A stretch of 41,002 bases of DNA from Allomuricauda sp. TMED12. GTDB lineage: Bacteria > Bacteroidota > Bacteroidia > Flavobacteriales > Flavobacteriaceae. How positions within the stretch are numbered: the stretch's first letter is position 1; each line of letters begins with the position of its first letter. Location: positions 17,515-58,516 of the forward strand of contig NHBR02000143.1 of NCBI GenBank assembly GCA_002167435.2, in the 5' to 3' direction. Positions 7,610-15,571 of this stretch are shown here, piece after piece. A program made the position numbers and the translations under genes. The notes below the pieces were generated by a model, which was not told the DNA's origin, made no database searches, and saw nothing but the letters and a program-made list of their open reading frames with translations.

Positions 7610-8254
7610 ATGCTGGATGAACTGGAGCTCTTGAAAAAAGATTGGCAGAAGCGGGAAGCAAATCTTCCCAAACTGTCCTATGAGGAAATATATCCGATGA
7701 TCAAGAAAAAATCATCGTCCATAGTAAAATGGATTTTTTATATCAGCATTATAGAATTTGTTTTCTGGGCAGGGATCAATATTGTCTTTAGTGGACCAGA
7801 GACCATGGAAGAGCTTAAGGCCATGCACATTTATAAAGTGGTAATGGGTATCAATATCATCAACTACGCCATTATTCTTTACTTTATCTATAAGTTTTAC
7901 ATCAATTATAAAAAAATCTCCTTCACGGATTCATCCAGAAATTTGATGAAGACCATACTAAAAGTAAAACGAACCGTAACTCAGTACGTATGGTTCAACC
8001 TTATCATCTTTACTACTTATTTAATCATCAACATGTATGGGGTGTTGCTTTATGGACCTGAAGGAAAGAAAATTGTTGAGGCTGCCTCACAAGAAGGGAA
8101 CACCTTGGCATTCTGGGCTATGGTTATTGGCATATCCATAGTATTTACAGCTGTTATCCTATTTTTGATTTGGCTGTTCTACAAACTCCTTTACGGCATC
8201 TTACTGAAAAAGCTGAGAAAAAACTACAACGAGCTCAAAAGGTTAGAGGTTTAA
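7610..8254 (+). CDS. Four-helix membrane protein coupled to the ECF sigma factor
   Basis: A 214-residue protein with a charged cytoplasmic N terminus (MLDELELLKKDWQKREANLP) of about 36 residues. Four predicted transmembrane helices follow, near 38-60, 80-103, 122-143 and 168-193. There is a short basic C-terminal tail. It starts three bases after the sigma-factor stop, so the two are translated from one message. By position it is the best candidate to hold the sigma factor at the membrane, but I see no zinc-binding anti-sigma motif or other recognised anti-sigma domain, so that role is inference. Its stop codon overlaps the stop of the convergent acyltransferase gene. Confidence 0.75.
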   Translation: MLDELELLKKDWQKREANLPKLSYEEIYPMIKKKSSSIVKWIFYISIIEFVFWAGINIVFSGPETMEELKAMHIYKVVMGINIINYAIILYFIYKFYINYKKISFTDSSRNLMKTILKVKRTVTQYVWFNLIIFTTYLIINMYGVLLYGPEGKKIVEAASQEGNTLAFWAMVIGISIVFTAVILFLIWLFYKLLYGILLKKLRKNYNELKRLEV

Positions 8255-9072
8255 TTATCCAACTTGCCCTTGTAACTGTAACGCCTTTTTTGGTTTTCCT
8301 CTTCGTAAGCAAGAAGTTCCTTTTGTGGAATTACTTTTAGGAAAGATGGATGCTGCTCTATGGCATACTCCAATTTTTCCAATATGGCGTCAATGGATTC
8401 ATTGTCGTAATCAATCTCCAAGGGCTCTTTTATTTGCATGGATTGCAGAATCCCCTTCTTTTTAACGCGAAGTCCCTTTTTATCAAAAGAACGACGGAAC
8501 CCATCAATAACTACAGGTACAACAACAGGTTTGTATTTTTTAATGATGTGAGCCGTACCTTTTCGCAAAGGTTTCCAAGGCGTAGTGGTCCCTTGAGGAA
8601 AAGTAATTACCCATCCATCGTCCAAAGCTTTTCCTATATTGGAAATATCACTGAACTTCACCTGTCGATTCACGTTTTGACCATCGGCCCTCCATGTTCT
8701 TTCAATACTTATGGAACCGGCATAGGCCAAAATTTTGGTCAGTAGACTTTTTTTCATGGTCTCTTTAGCCGCAACGTAGTAAATATTCAGTTTTGGATTC
8801 CAGAGATATCCCAAATTCTTAATTGTATCATCTCTCCCCTTCAAACTGGCATTAAATACGTGGAACATGGCCACAACATCGGCAAAGTAAGTCTGATGGT
8901 TACTTACAAAAAGTACATTGTTCTCAGGAAGCTCACGGATAATCTGCGATCCTTCAATTTCCAGTGTATTAAACCCTTTGTATCGCTGGTGTGTCATCAT
9001 ACCAGCAATACGAATCAGCCATCGTTTAAAAAATAAAATATGTCCGAAAGGATTTTTCTTAAAAAGGCCCAT
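8251..9072 (-). CDS. PlsC-like lysophospholipid acyltransferase
   Basis: A 273-residue member of the 1-acyl-glycerol-3-phosphate acyltransferase superfamily, which transfers acyl chains in membrane lipid synthesis. Block I reads VSNHQTYFADVV. The His and Asp are separated by five residues rather than the usual four. Block III is VITFPQGTTTPW in place of FPEGTR, and block IV lies in VVPVVIDGF. The N terminus has a basic membrane-proximal stretch (about residues 5-25). The acceptor lipid is unknown; a lyso-ornithine or glycine lipid is as possible as lysophosphatidate. A TAAATTTG box lies 22 bases before the ATG. It follows the Nudix gene on the same strand. Confidence 0.85.
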   Translation of the reverse strand: MGLFKKNPFGHILFFKRWLIRIAGMMTHQRYKGFNTLEIEGSQIIRELPENNVLFVSNHQTYFADVVAMFHVFNASLKGRDDTIKNLGYLWNPKLNIYYVAAKETMKKSLLTKILAYAGSISIERTWRADGQNVNRQVKFSDISNIGKALDDGWVITFPQGTTTPWKPLRKGTAHIIKKYKPVVVPVVIDGFRRSFDKKGLRVKKKGILQSMQIKEPLEIDYDNESIDAILEKLEYAIEQHPSFLKVIPQKELLAYEEENQKRRYSYKGKLDN

Positions 9073-9093
9073 ATGTAGTGTTGGTTATTAACT

Positions 9094-9101
9094 GCAAATT
9101 T
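9094..9101 (-). promoter_or_regulatory. Possible -7 box (TAAATTTG) for the acyltransferase
   Basis: Exact TAnnTTTG on the minus strand, 21 bases upstream of the ATG at 9072, which leaves room for a short leader. The gap to the upstream Nudix gene is 41 bases. No clear -33 partner is seen. Confidence 0.4.
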
Positions 9102-9113
9102 ACAAAATAGCCA

Positions 9114-9755
9114 TCAAAGCACTTGCCGTAATAGCTCTTTGATCTCGCTCAACATCATGGCTGTGGCACCCCAAACGGTGTAACCATTTAATTTAAAGGC
9201 AGGTACATTTATGTTTTTTGCGTAGGAAGTACTCAAAATTTCTTGAATATGGTTGGAATCATCCAAAAAATCACGGAGATACACCTCTACCAAGCTTTCC
9301 ACTTCGCTTTCTTCCTTAACAAAAGGTTGCGGATTGGGATAAATCCCGATGTAAGGTCTTACCAAAAAATTACTCGGCGGAATATATACTTCGCTCAGTT
9401 CTTTGATTACCTCAACCTTGGTTGGAGGGACACCAACTTCCTCATGCGTTTCTCTCAATGCAGTATCCATTAAGTCTTTGTCAAACTCCTCCACCTTTCC
9501 TCCTGGAAACCCGATTTGATTGGAATGCACTCCTTGATAAACTTTTCTCAGAATCAAAAGTAACCGCGTTTTTTGTTCAACATCTGGATAGAACAATGCC
9601 ATAACCCCTGCCCGTTTTGGATTTATATCTTTTACTTTGTTCTCCTTCAACCATTGAATGCGGAGCTCGGGTGACATTTTATTATGGGAAACTTCTCCAG
9701 GAAGTGGGAGATTTTTTAATTTTAGAGCAAGTTGACAAAATTCATTAAAATCCAT
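9114..9755 (-). CDS. Nudix hydrolase, CoA-pyrophosphatase type
   Basis: A 213-residue hydrolase likely to split coenzyme A or its derivatives at the pyrophosphate, giving 4'-phosphopantetheine and 3',5'-ADP. The Nudix box is at about 105-130: GFPGGKVEE, then TALRETHEEVGV with the REXXEEXG core. The spacing between the two halves is the one I know from CoA-pyrophosphatases (NudL/YeaB) rather than the canonical GX5EX7RE. The ATG at 9755 gives the N terminus MDFNEFCQLALKLKNLPLPG, familiar from flavobacterial relatives. An upstream in-frame ATG at 9905 would add 50 unlikely residues. Its start codon shares the bases CATG with the divergent cyclophilin gene. Confidence 0.85.
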   Translation of the reverse strand: MDFNEFCQLALKLKNLPLPGEVSHNKMSPELRIQWLKENKVKDINPKRAGVMALFYPDVEQKTRLLLILRKVYQGVHSNQIGFPGGKVEEFDKDLMDTALRETHEEVGVPPTKVEVIKELSEVYIPPSNFLVRPYIGIYPNPQPFVKEESEVESLVEVYLRDFLDDSNHIQEILSTSYAKNINVPAFKLNGYTVWGATAMMLSEIKELLRQVL

Positions 9756-10473
9756 GCTGTTGAGACAATCGGCTTTAACTACAAGTATATTATTTCTTTT
9801 ATTCGTTTCCTGTGGAGAATCCCCTAAGAAGGAGAAGGACAAAGTTGAGGAAAATATTGCAAACATGGACACTGTTCCAAAAATCGAAGTGGATTCTACT
9901 GCCATGGAAGAAGAGGAAAAACCCTTTAAACTTACCGAAGAAAATGCTATCGATTTCTTTTTTGACTACTCAAAAACACTAAAAAAGAACAAGGTAAAGA
10001 TTACCACTACCATGGGCAGTTTTACGGTACAATTGTATGATGATGTGCCCTACCACAAAGCCAATTTCATTTACTTGGCAAGACAACATTATTTTGATAG
10101 CACCCAGTTCCACAGAGTGGTAAAAGACTTTATTATCCAGGGCGGAAATTCTGATGATCGGAAAACCGCTCGCAAACGTGGAAAAATAGGTCGGTACTTA
10201 CTCCCCCCGGATGCTAAAAAAGGTCATAAACACCATAGGGGAACCATTTCCATGCCCAGCAGCGAAAGGGACAACCCACACAAATTGGCCTCTCCCTACG
10301 AATTCTTTATTGTTGTCACCGATCCAGGCTCCTATCACCTTGACGGTTCTTATACGCCATTTGGTCGAGTTGTTGAAGGAATGGATGTGGTTGATGCAAT
10401 AAACAACGTTCCCGTAGGCGATGGTGATTGGCCATGGCAAAATATTTACATTCTAAAAGCTGAAGTATTATAA
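9754..10473 (+). CDS. Cyclophilin-type peptidyl-prolyl isomerase lipoprotein
   Basis: A 239-residue lipoprotein that catalyses cis-trans isomerisation of X-Pro bonds outside the cytoplasm. Residues 1-20 form a lipoprotein signal, MLLRQSALTTSILFLLFVSC, with lipidated Cys20 followed by a charged linker to about residue 65. The cyclophilin domain runs from about 75 to the end. FHRVVKDFIIQGG at about 115-127 holds the catalytic Arg and the FxxQGG signature, and YTPFGRVVEGMDVVDAI lies near the C terminus. The ATG at 9754 is required for the signal sequence. This means the divergent Nudix gene's start codon overlaps it by two bases and each gene's leader lies in the other's coding sequence. Confidence 0.9.
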   Translation: MLLRQSALTTSILFLLFVSCGESPKKEKDKVEENIANMDTVPKIEVDSTAMEEEEKPFKLTEENAIDFFFDYSKTLKKNKVKITTTMGSFTVQLYDDVPYHKANFIYLARQHYFDSTQFHRVVKDFIIQGGNSDDRKTARKRGKIGRYLLPPDAKKGHKHHRGTISMPSSERDNPHKLASPYEFFIVVTDPGSYHLDGSYTPFGRVVEGMDVVDAINNVPVGDGDWPWQNIYILKAEVL

Positions 10474-10552
10474 ATCAATAACAACAAAGCTTAAGTGATT
10501 TTCAAAAACCTCTTCAGTATTTTTCTCTATTGTTTTGGTCCCTAAGGAAAAA

Positions 10553-11044
10553 TCACGCTTTTTTGAAAAGATTTTTGCCAATTAATGTTCGCTGCAGAAA
10601 ACCGTCTTGTTGATTTCTTAGCGGCACCTCATGATTTTCGGAAACCATTTTTCTCTCATAAATGGAAACAAGAACTGCTATAATTATAAGATTCTTCATA
10701 ATGTATTGACCCACGAGAGTCAGCGATAATGGTTCTCCCCCAAAAACATCACCTGGAAAAAAGAAAAGCGGTGTGAAAGTGCATACCATATGAACCAACG
10801 CTAGTATCACAGCCTGTCTTCGTAACAAACCGAAAACCAACAAAATGCCCAATCCCACTTCCCAAATGGCAAGTAGAATTATGGAAACATCATCGGGTAT
10901 CAAACCAAAAGTGAGGTGGTGAATGGTATTCTTTGCCAAATCTTCGGCCGGACTCAGGTTCGGGACAAATTTTAATGCACCAAACCAAAAATATACCAAG
11001 CCAACGGAAATGGCCAGTAATTTTTCTTTAATAGTTTTTCTCAT
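10553..11044 (-). CDS. DoxX-like integral membrane protein
   Basis: A 163-residue inner-membrane protein with four hydrophobic helices (about residues 8-25, 50-75, 78-95 and 110-130) and a charged C-terminal tail. The opening AISVGLVYFWFGALKFVPNLSPAE and the segment AIWEVGLGILLVFGLLRRQA resemble the DoxX/DUF417 superfamily, members of which have been linked to quinone-dependent redox or stress functions. Assignment within the family is uncertain. It starts 11 bases after the end of the outer-membrane protein gene on the same strand, so the two are likely cotranscribed. Confidence 0.65.
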   Translation of the reverse strand: MRKTIKEKLLAISVGLVYFWFGALKFVPNLSPAEDLAKNTIHHLTFGLIPDDVSIILLAIWEVGLGILLVFGLLRRQAVILALVHMVCTFTPLFFFPGDVFGGEPLSLTLVGQYIMKNLIIIAVLVSIYERKMVSENHEVPLRNQQDGFLQRTLIGKNLFKKA

Positions 11045-11055
11045 ACATTGGAGGT

Positions 11056-12201
11056 TTAATTATTGAATTCATTCATTAGTTCCGGGTTAACTTTTACTTT
11101 GCTACGCGCAAATCTGTACGATACTCCCACATTGATGAGATAATCGGCAAAAGCTGCATCACCTTGTCTGGGCTCACCTGTCATTTCTTGGGTTTGCAAA
11201 TCGGTAACACTTTGTGGACGCTCCCTTCTTACGGCAAAGGGCACATTAAGGTTCAAGGAAAAATTATCTTTCATAAAAGCAATGCCCGGGTCTATGGAAA
11301 GCACATTACCCGGTCTTCTAAAACCTTCGTTTCCTCCGATAAGGTCTTTTACCGGAACACCTTCGTACCGCGCTCCCAATGAAGCTGAAATAGTATTGCT
11401 TAGACTATGACTTACTCCAGCACGGATAGAAAACTGGTCCGGAACGGCCATAATGGCCTCATTTTGCAGAATAGGGCTTAAAGTTTCCCTAAATGTCCGC
11501 GTGCCATTGGTCTCTCTTGGATTAATAAGATAAAATCCACCTCCATAGGCAAAAAATCGTTCTGCAATCTTTTGGTAAAACTGAAAATCCAAGGTGATTC
11601 CAAAACCGCCATCACCAGGTTGTATACTTTGATCCACCGGTCTAACTTGAGGTCCACCTTCCGGTCCAACATTGTAAAAGATATCGGAAGCATTGTAATT
11701 ACCTGTGGGAAGCTTAACCCCCATTCCTACGGCTAAATTCCCATTTTGGTGTTTTTCCAAATCAAACAACCAATACCCGACACCTACCCGAATATCGGCC
11801 AAGCCCCTTGAAAAAGTGGTGTTACGTTCATCGCGACCGTGTTCATACAAGGAAGAACGTGTATTGATTACGGTCGGAATAGTGATGCTGGCATACCACC
11901 TATCCGATATTCCATAGGTCAAGAAGAAATCCCAAGAATGGGAATGGTTGATTACTTCCGTCTCATTGGAAACCCTATCCGGTTCTTCCTCGGTTCCCCT
12001 AAAATGGCGAAAGGACTTAAAGTACCTGTAATTACTTCCTATTTGAATGTCTCCTGGACCAAGTAAGTTGTTTTCCAAAGTGTTCCCCACACAAGAAGAA
12101 AAATGCCTGATGGCAACGCAGCCTTGCGCGCTGACCTGATTGATTCCAAAAAATAAAATCAATCCTAAAAATGTAATGATTAGTGATTGTGATGCTCTCA
12201 T
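11056..12201 (-). CDS. Outer-membrane beta-barrel protein, MetA-pathway/transporter-like
   Basis: A 381-residue secreted protein with a signal peptide MRASQSLIITFLGLILFFGINQVSAQ. The mature part is a run of amphipathic strands with many aromatic girdle residues (for example DIQIGSNYRYFKSF, WDFFLTYGISDRWYASITIP and LADIRVGVGYWLFDL). It ends in DYLINVGVSYRFARSK plus a short tail. The layout resembles proteins annotated as putative MetA-pathway phenol-degradation or transporter proteins (FadL-like barrels). Two cysteines in CVAIRHFSSC just after the signal peptide could form a disulfide. Substrate is unknown. A 158-base gap precedes it; I see only AT-rich DNA there and no clear TAnnTTTG box. Confidence 0.7.
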   Translation of the reverse strand: MRASQSLIITFLGLILFFGINQVSAQGCVAIRHFSSCVGNTLENNLLGPGDIQIGSNYRYFKSFRHFRGTEEEPDRVSNETEVINHSHSWDFFLTYGISDRWYASITIPTVINTRSSLYEHGRDERNTTFSRGLADIRVGVGYWLFDLEKHQNGNLAVGMGVKLPTGNYNASDIFYNVGPEGGPQVRPVDQSIQPGDGGFGITLDFQFYQKIAERFFAYGGGFYLINPRETNGTRTFRETLSPILQNEAIMAVPDQFSIRAGVSHSLSNTISASLGARYEGVPVKDLIGGNEGFRRPGNVLSIDPGIAFMKDNFSLNLNVPFAVRRERPQSVTDLQTQEMTGEPRQGDAAFADYLINVGVSYRFARSKVKVNPELMNEFNN

Positions 12202-12359
12202 ACCTGTAAAGCTGATTGGTTATCTAGGTTGCTTGGGAGCCAATGTAGAGCTATGTTTAGCTTGAAAGAACTAATGAAAAAGTAAAAAAGATTAATAATA
12301 GGTTAATCGCACTAAACAATAATTAACCAACATTGAAGAAAAGTTAGGGGACAAAAGGT

Positions 12360-12971
12360 CTAGGCCTCCTTTTTGTAAATGTTGGGCAGCCGCACATCAA
12401 ACTTAACGGCAATCAACCTCAATACAATCACTACTAAAATGGCGCCTACATAGGCATAACCGTCCTGAATGGGGAATAGCGTAAAGAGAAAGTAGCTGCC
12501 CCCTCCCAAAATACAAGCAGTTGCATATATTTCCTTTCTAAAAATGACGGGGATTTCATTACAGAGAATGTCACGTATTACCCCACCAAAACAGGCTGTC
12601 ATGGTGCCCAAAAAAATACACATGATAGGCAACAGTTCAGCTTCCAAGCCTTTTTCCACCCCTACCATGGTATAGAGTCCAATACCTATGGTATCAAACA
12701 GAAATAACGATTTTCTGAGATATTTGAGTTTATTTACAAATATGATGGCAATAACCACCGAAATAAAAATCGTTATTACATAAGTAAGATCCTGCATCCA
12801 CCCTACAGGTGTATTACCAATTAGTAAATCCCTTAGGGTACCTCCCCCGATTGCAGTTACGAATGCAATAATGAGTACACCGAATAAATCCAAACGTTTT
12901 TCCATTGCGACCAAAACCCCAGAGATAGCGAAGGCAACAGTACCCAAAATATCGATAGTTTGATAAAGCAT
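12360..12971 (-). CDS. TRIC-type cation channel family protein (UPF0126/YicG)
   Basis: A 203-residue inner-membrane protein of two tandem UPF0126 repeats, the prokaryotic relatives of trimeric intracellular cation channels. Each repeat carries the glycine-rich kinked element: AIGGGTLRDLL at about residue 41-51 and CFGGVIRDIL at about 127-136. Six to seven hydrophobic helices are visible. Family members conduct potassium as trimers in vitro; the physiological role in bacteria is unsettled. It starts two bases after the stop of the RDD gene, so the pair forms an operon that diverges from the SpoIIM-MoxR-DUF58 operon. Confidence 0.88.
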   Translation of the reverse strand: MLYQTIDILGTVAFAISGVLVAMEKRLDLFGVLIIAFVTAIGGGTLRDLLIGNTPVGWMQDLTYVITIFISVVIAIIFVNKLKYLRKSLFLFDTIGIGLYTMVGVEKGLEAELLPIMCIFLGTMTACFGGVIRDILCNEIPVIFRKEIYATACILGGGSYFLFTLFPIQDGYAYVGAILVVIVLRLIAVKFDVRLPNIYKKEA

Positions 12972-12973
12972 AT

Positions 12974-13690
12974 TTACATTTTTTGGGTATAGTAATTATA
13001 ATCCTTGATAATCACATCTACAAATTCTATCGGTTGCAAGGTGGTCTGTACACCCAATACTTCCCGGATGCGCTTATCCAATGAAACAATAACATTGTGG
13101 TTCCCGTTCAATTTGGATTTATCATACAGCTCTTTGATGGTCTGCATTTCTTGATCCTTAAAAACCGTTACCTGAGGAAATGTTGGCTTATAGTCTTCAG
13201 ACAGTTCACGAAGCAACGTATCATTCAATGATACTCGTTTTTTTTCGCTGATAACCGTTGTCCCGGCAGCAATATCACCGATTCGTTGGCCTTTTCCCCG
13301 AATCAAAATAGTCAAGACAGCTGCTCCTCCGGAAGTAAGACTTACATCAATGATCCGAAGTGCCCATCGAACAAAATAGTTGCCAAAATTAGGTTTGGAA
13401 CCATCCAATTTCACCACCCGTAGTTTCATCGCACCCTTTCCAATGGTTTTGCCATCCATTAAGGTTTCAAAAAGCAAATAATAGAAAAAAGCGGGTAATG
13501 TAAGTATCAAATAAAATGCCCATTGATCTTCAATATCAATTTCTAGTGAAACCAAAAAAACGACAACCAAAATAGTGTAGCACACAATAATAAAGCTATC
13601 AATAATATAGGCCAGCATACGCTCACCAAGGTGGGATGTGTTTTGATTGATAGTTATATTTTGGGCCGTTTCTATTTGAAATTGTTCCAT
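12974..13690 (-). CDS. RDD family membrane protein
   Basis: A 238-residue protein whose first 140 residues form an RDD domain. It has the opening Arg-x-x-Ala-x-x-x-Asp pattern ERMLAYIIDSFIIV, a second helix, LMDGKTIGKGAMKLRVV, then FVRWALRIID before a third helix. The C-terminal 90 residues are soluble and helical with no family I recognise. RDD proteins have been connected to ion exchange and to secretion-like complexes, but this one's role is unknown. Only 35 bases separate its start from the divergent SpoIIM-like gene. RDD genes accompany such MoxR/DUF58 clusters elsewhere, so it probably belongs functionally with the operon at 13726-19829. Confidence 0.85.
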   Translation of the reverse strand: MEQFQIETAQNITINQNTSHLGERMLAYIIDSFIIVCYTILVVVFLVSLEIDIEDQWAFYLILTLPAFFYYLLFETLMDGKTIGKGAMKLRVVKLDGSKPNFGNYFVRWALRIIDVSLTSGGAAVLTILIRGKGQRIGDIAAGTTVISEKKRVSLNDTLLRELSEDYKPTFPQVTVFKDQEMQTIKELYDKSKLNGNHNVIVSLDKRIREVLGVQTTLQPIEFVDVIIKDYNYYTQKM

Positions 13691-13725
13691 ATTTTAGTTT
13701 CTTTACTTACAAACCACCGGATGTA

Positions 13726-14697
13726 ATGCGCGAGGCCGCTTTTGTTAGGCAAAATAAGGATAAATGGGCCGCTTTTGAAAATGCCCTGATCAATAAAGGG
13801 CAACTTCATCCCGATGAGCTTTCCGATTTGTACATTGAGATCACCGACCACCTTAGTTATGCCAAGACCTTTTACCCTGGGAGCAATACCCAGATTTATC
13901 TGAACACAATTGCCTCCCAAGCACACCAAAAAATATATAAAACCAAACGGGAATCCAGAAACCGTATTGTCCATTTTTGGAAAACGGAGTTTCCGACCAT
14001 GTTCAAACACCATCATCGAGAATTACTGATTTCTTTCTTGGTATTTGCCTTTTTTGTAACGGTGGGGGCTTTCTCCTCAGCCAACGAAGGTGATTTTGTA
14101 CGCTCTATTTTGGGCAATGGCTATGTAAATATGACCTTGGAGAATATAGAAAAAGGTGACCCCATGGCTGTTTATAAAGAACAAGGAGCCTTCAATATGT
14201 TCTTGGGTATTACCATAAACAATATTAAAGTGGCCATCTACGCTTTTGCGTTTGGTATATTTTTGGGAGTTGGCACACTTTATATCCTACTTCAAAATGG
14301 AATCATGTTGGGGAGTTTCCAGTACTTTTTTTATGAAAAAGGGCTTTTTTGGGAATCCGCGCGAACCATCTGGATTCATGGAACTATAGAAATATCCGTA
14401 ATTATAATTGCTGGCTGTGCCGGATTGGTTTTGGCCAATGGAATTCTTTTCCCGGGTACTTATACTCGATTGGAATCCTTTAAACGGGGCGTTAAAAACG
14501 GGCTTAAGATAATGGTAAGCACCATACCCTTCTTCATTATTGCAGGCTTTTTGGAAGGTTTTGTTACCCGATATACCGAAATGCCAGATTGGTTGGCAAT
14601 TTTAATTATCATGGCTTCGTTGTTCTTAATCATATTCTATTACATTATTTATCCAAACCAAATCCATAGAAAAACCACCTATGCAGACATCCAATAA
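13726..14697 (+). CDS. SpoIIM (stage II sporulation protein M) family membrane protein
   Basis: A 323-residue protein. Residues 1-100 are a soluble helical region beginning MREAAFVRQNKDKWAAFENAL. The rest is a SpoIIM/DUF95 membrane domain of five or more helices with the conserved WIHGTIEISVIIIAGCAGL followed by NGILFPGTYTR. In Bacillus, SpoIIM works with SpoIID and SpoIIP in engulfment, but flavobacteria do not sporulate, so here it is a module component of unknown job. It heads a plus-strand operon; the next gene starts 17 bases before its stop. The 35-base gap to the RDD gene must hold, or overlap, two divergent promoters. Confidence 0.88.
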   Translation: MREAAFVRQNKDKWAAFENALINKGQLHPDELSDLYIEITDHLSYAKTFYPGSNTQIYLNTIASQAHQKIYKTKRESRNRIVHFWKTEFPTMFKHHHRELLISFLVFAFFVTVGAFSSANEGDFVRSILGNGYVNMTLENIEKGDPMAVYKEQGAFNMFLGITINNIKVAIYAFAFGIFLGVGTLYILLQNGIMLGSFQYFFYEKGLFWESARTIWIHGTIEISVIIIAGCAGLVLANGILFPGTYTRLESFKRGVKNGLKIMVSTIPFFIIAGFLEGFVTRYTEMPDWLAILIIMASLFLIIFYYIIYPNQIHRKTTYADIQ

Positions 14698-15571
14698 GTA
14701 CATCGAATTCAAGAAGCAACGCGAATTAGGGGACATCCTTTCCGACTCTTTTGCCTTTATTAGAAATGAGTTTAAACCGTTTTTTAGGGCCATTATAAAA
14801 ATTGTGGGACCCTATATTTTGGTGATGTTGATTTCCATGGGGTTTTATATGTATACCATTGGCGATATTTTTAATTTAGGGATGGTTGGTAATACACCGG
14901 ACTCTTTGTATTCACCCATAATTATGATTTTGGCTATTGTTGCCTTAATGTTCAGTTCCATTGCTGCCTATGTTCTGGCACAGGGAACCGTTTTACATTA
15001 CATAAAATCATATATCAACAACCATGGTTCTACAAATTTTGATGAAATCCGCCAAGGTGTCTACAGTTCTTTTTGGTCATTGATTGGTCTGGGCATTTTA
15101 GTTGGATTATCGGTAATGGTGGGTATATTCTTTTGCGTAATACCTGGTATTTATCTTGCCGTCCCCTTATCCATTTCCTTTGCCATTCTGGTGTTCCTAA
15201 AAAAGGATGCCATGGAATCCTATCAATATAGTTTTACCTTGATCAAAGAAAATTGGTGGATCACATTTGCAACACTTTTCGTTGTATATATAATTGTAGC
15301 TATTGCCTCATATGCTTTTAGTTTGCCATCCGCCATTTATATGTGGATTAAAATGGGCGTGTTTTCTGGTGAAATGGATGCTGAGAATTTCAATGTCTTT
15401 AACGACCCTATTTACCTTTTCTTAAACATTATAAGCACCTTGGTTCAATTCCTTATGAACATTATATTTTTGGTAGCTACTTCCATGATATTTTTCAACC
15501 TCAACGAAAAGAAAAATTTTACGGGCACATTTGAGCGCATTGAAAGCCTTGGAAAATCTACGGAGGAATAG
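14681..15571 (+). CDS. Polytopic membrane protein of unknown function in the MoxR operon
   Basis: A 296-residue protein with a soluble N-terminal 30 residues (IEFKKQRELGDILSDSFAFIRNE) and about six transmembrane helices near 38-60, 85-110, 130-160, 165-180, 200-220 and 250-275. The overall plan resembles the glycerophosphodiester-phosphodiesterase-associated membrane domain or DUF975-like proteins, but I cannot assign a family. The start overlaps the SpoIIM-like gene by 17 bases and its stop directly abuts the ATG of the DUF4129 gene. It is therefore translationally embedded in the operon. Confidence 0.75.
   Translation: MQTSNKYIEFKKQRELGDILSDSFAFIRNEFKPFFRAIIKIVGPYILVMLISMGFYMYTIGDIFNLGMVGNTPDSLYSPIIMILAIVALMFSSIAAYVLAQGTVLHYIKSYINNHGSTNFDEIRQGVYSSFWSLIGLGILVGLSVMVGIFFCVIPGIYLAVPLSISFAILVFLKKDAMESYQYSFTLIKENWWITFATLFVVYIIVAIASYAFSLPSAIYMWIKMGVFSGEMDAENFNVFNDPIYLFLNIISTLVQFLMNIIFLVATSMIFFNLNEKKNFTGTFERIESLGKSTEE

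Noticed and set aside
10495..10556. GTGATTTT / AAAATCAC inverted repeat between the cyclophilin and DoxX-like genes.
   Set aside because: The arms are 46 bases apart without a supporting inner stem or T tract, and one arm overlaps the DoxX coding end; weak as a terminator.
13726..14697. SpoIIM homologue as evidence of sporulation.
   Set aside because: No other sporulation gene is present and the organism appears to be a flavobacterium; the family is widespread in non-sporulating bacteria.
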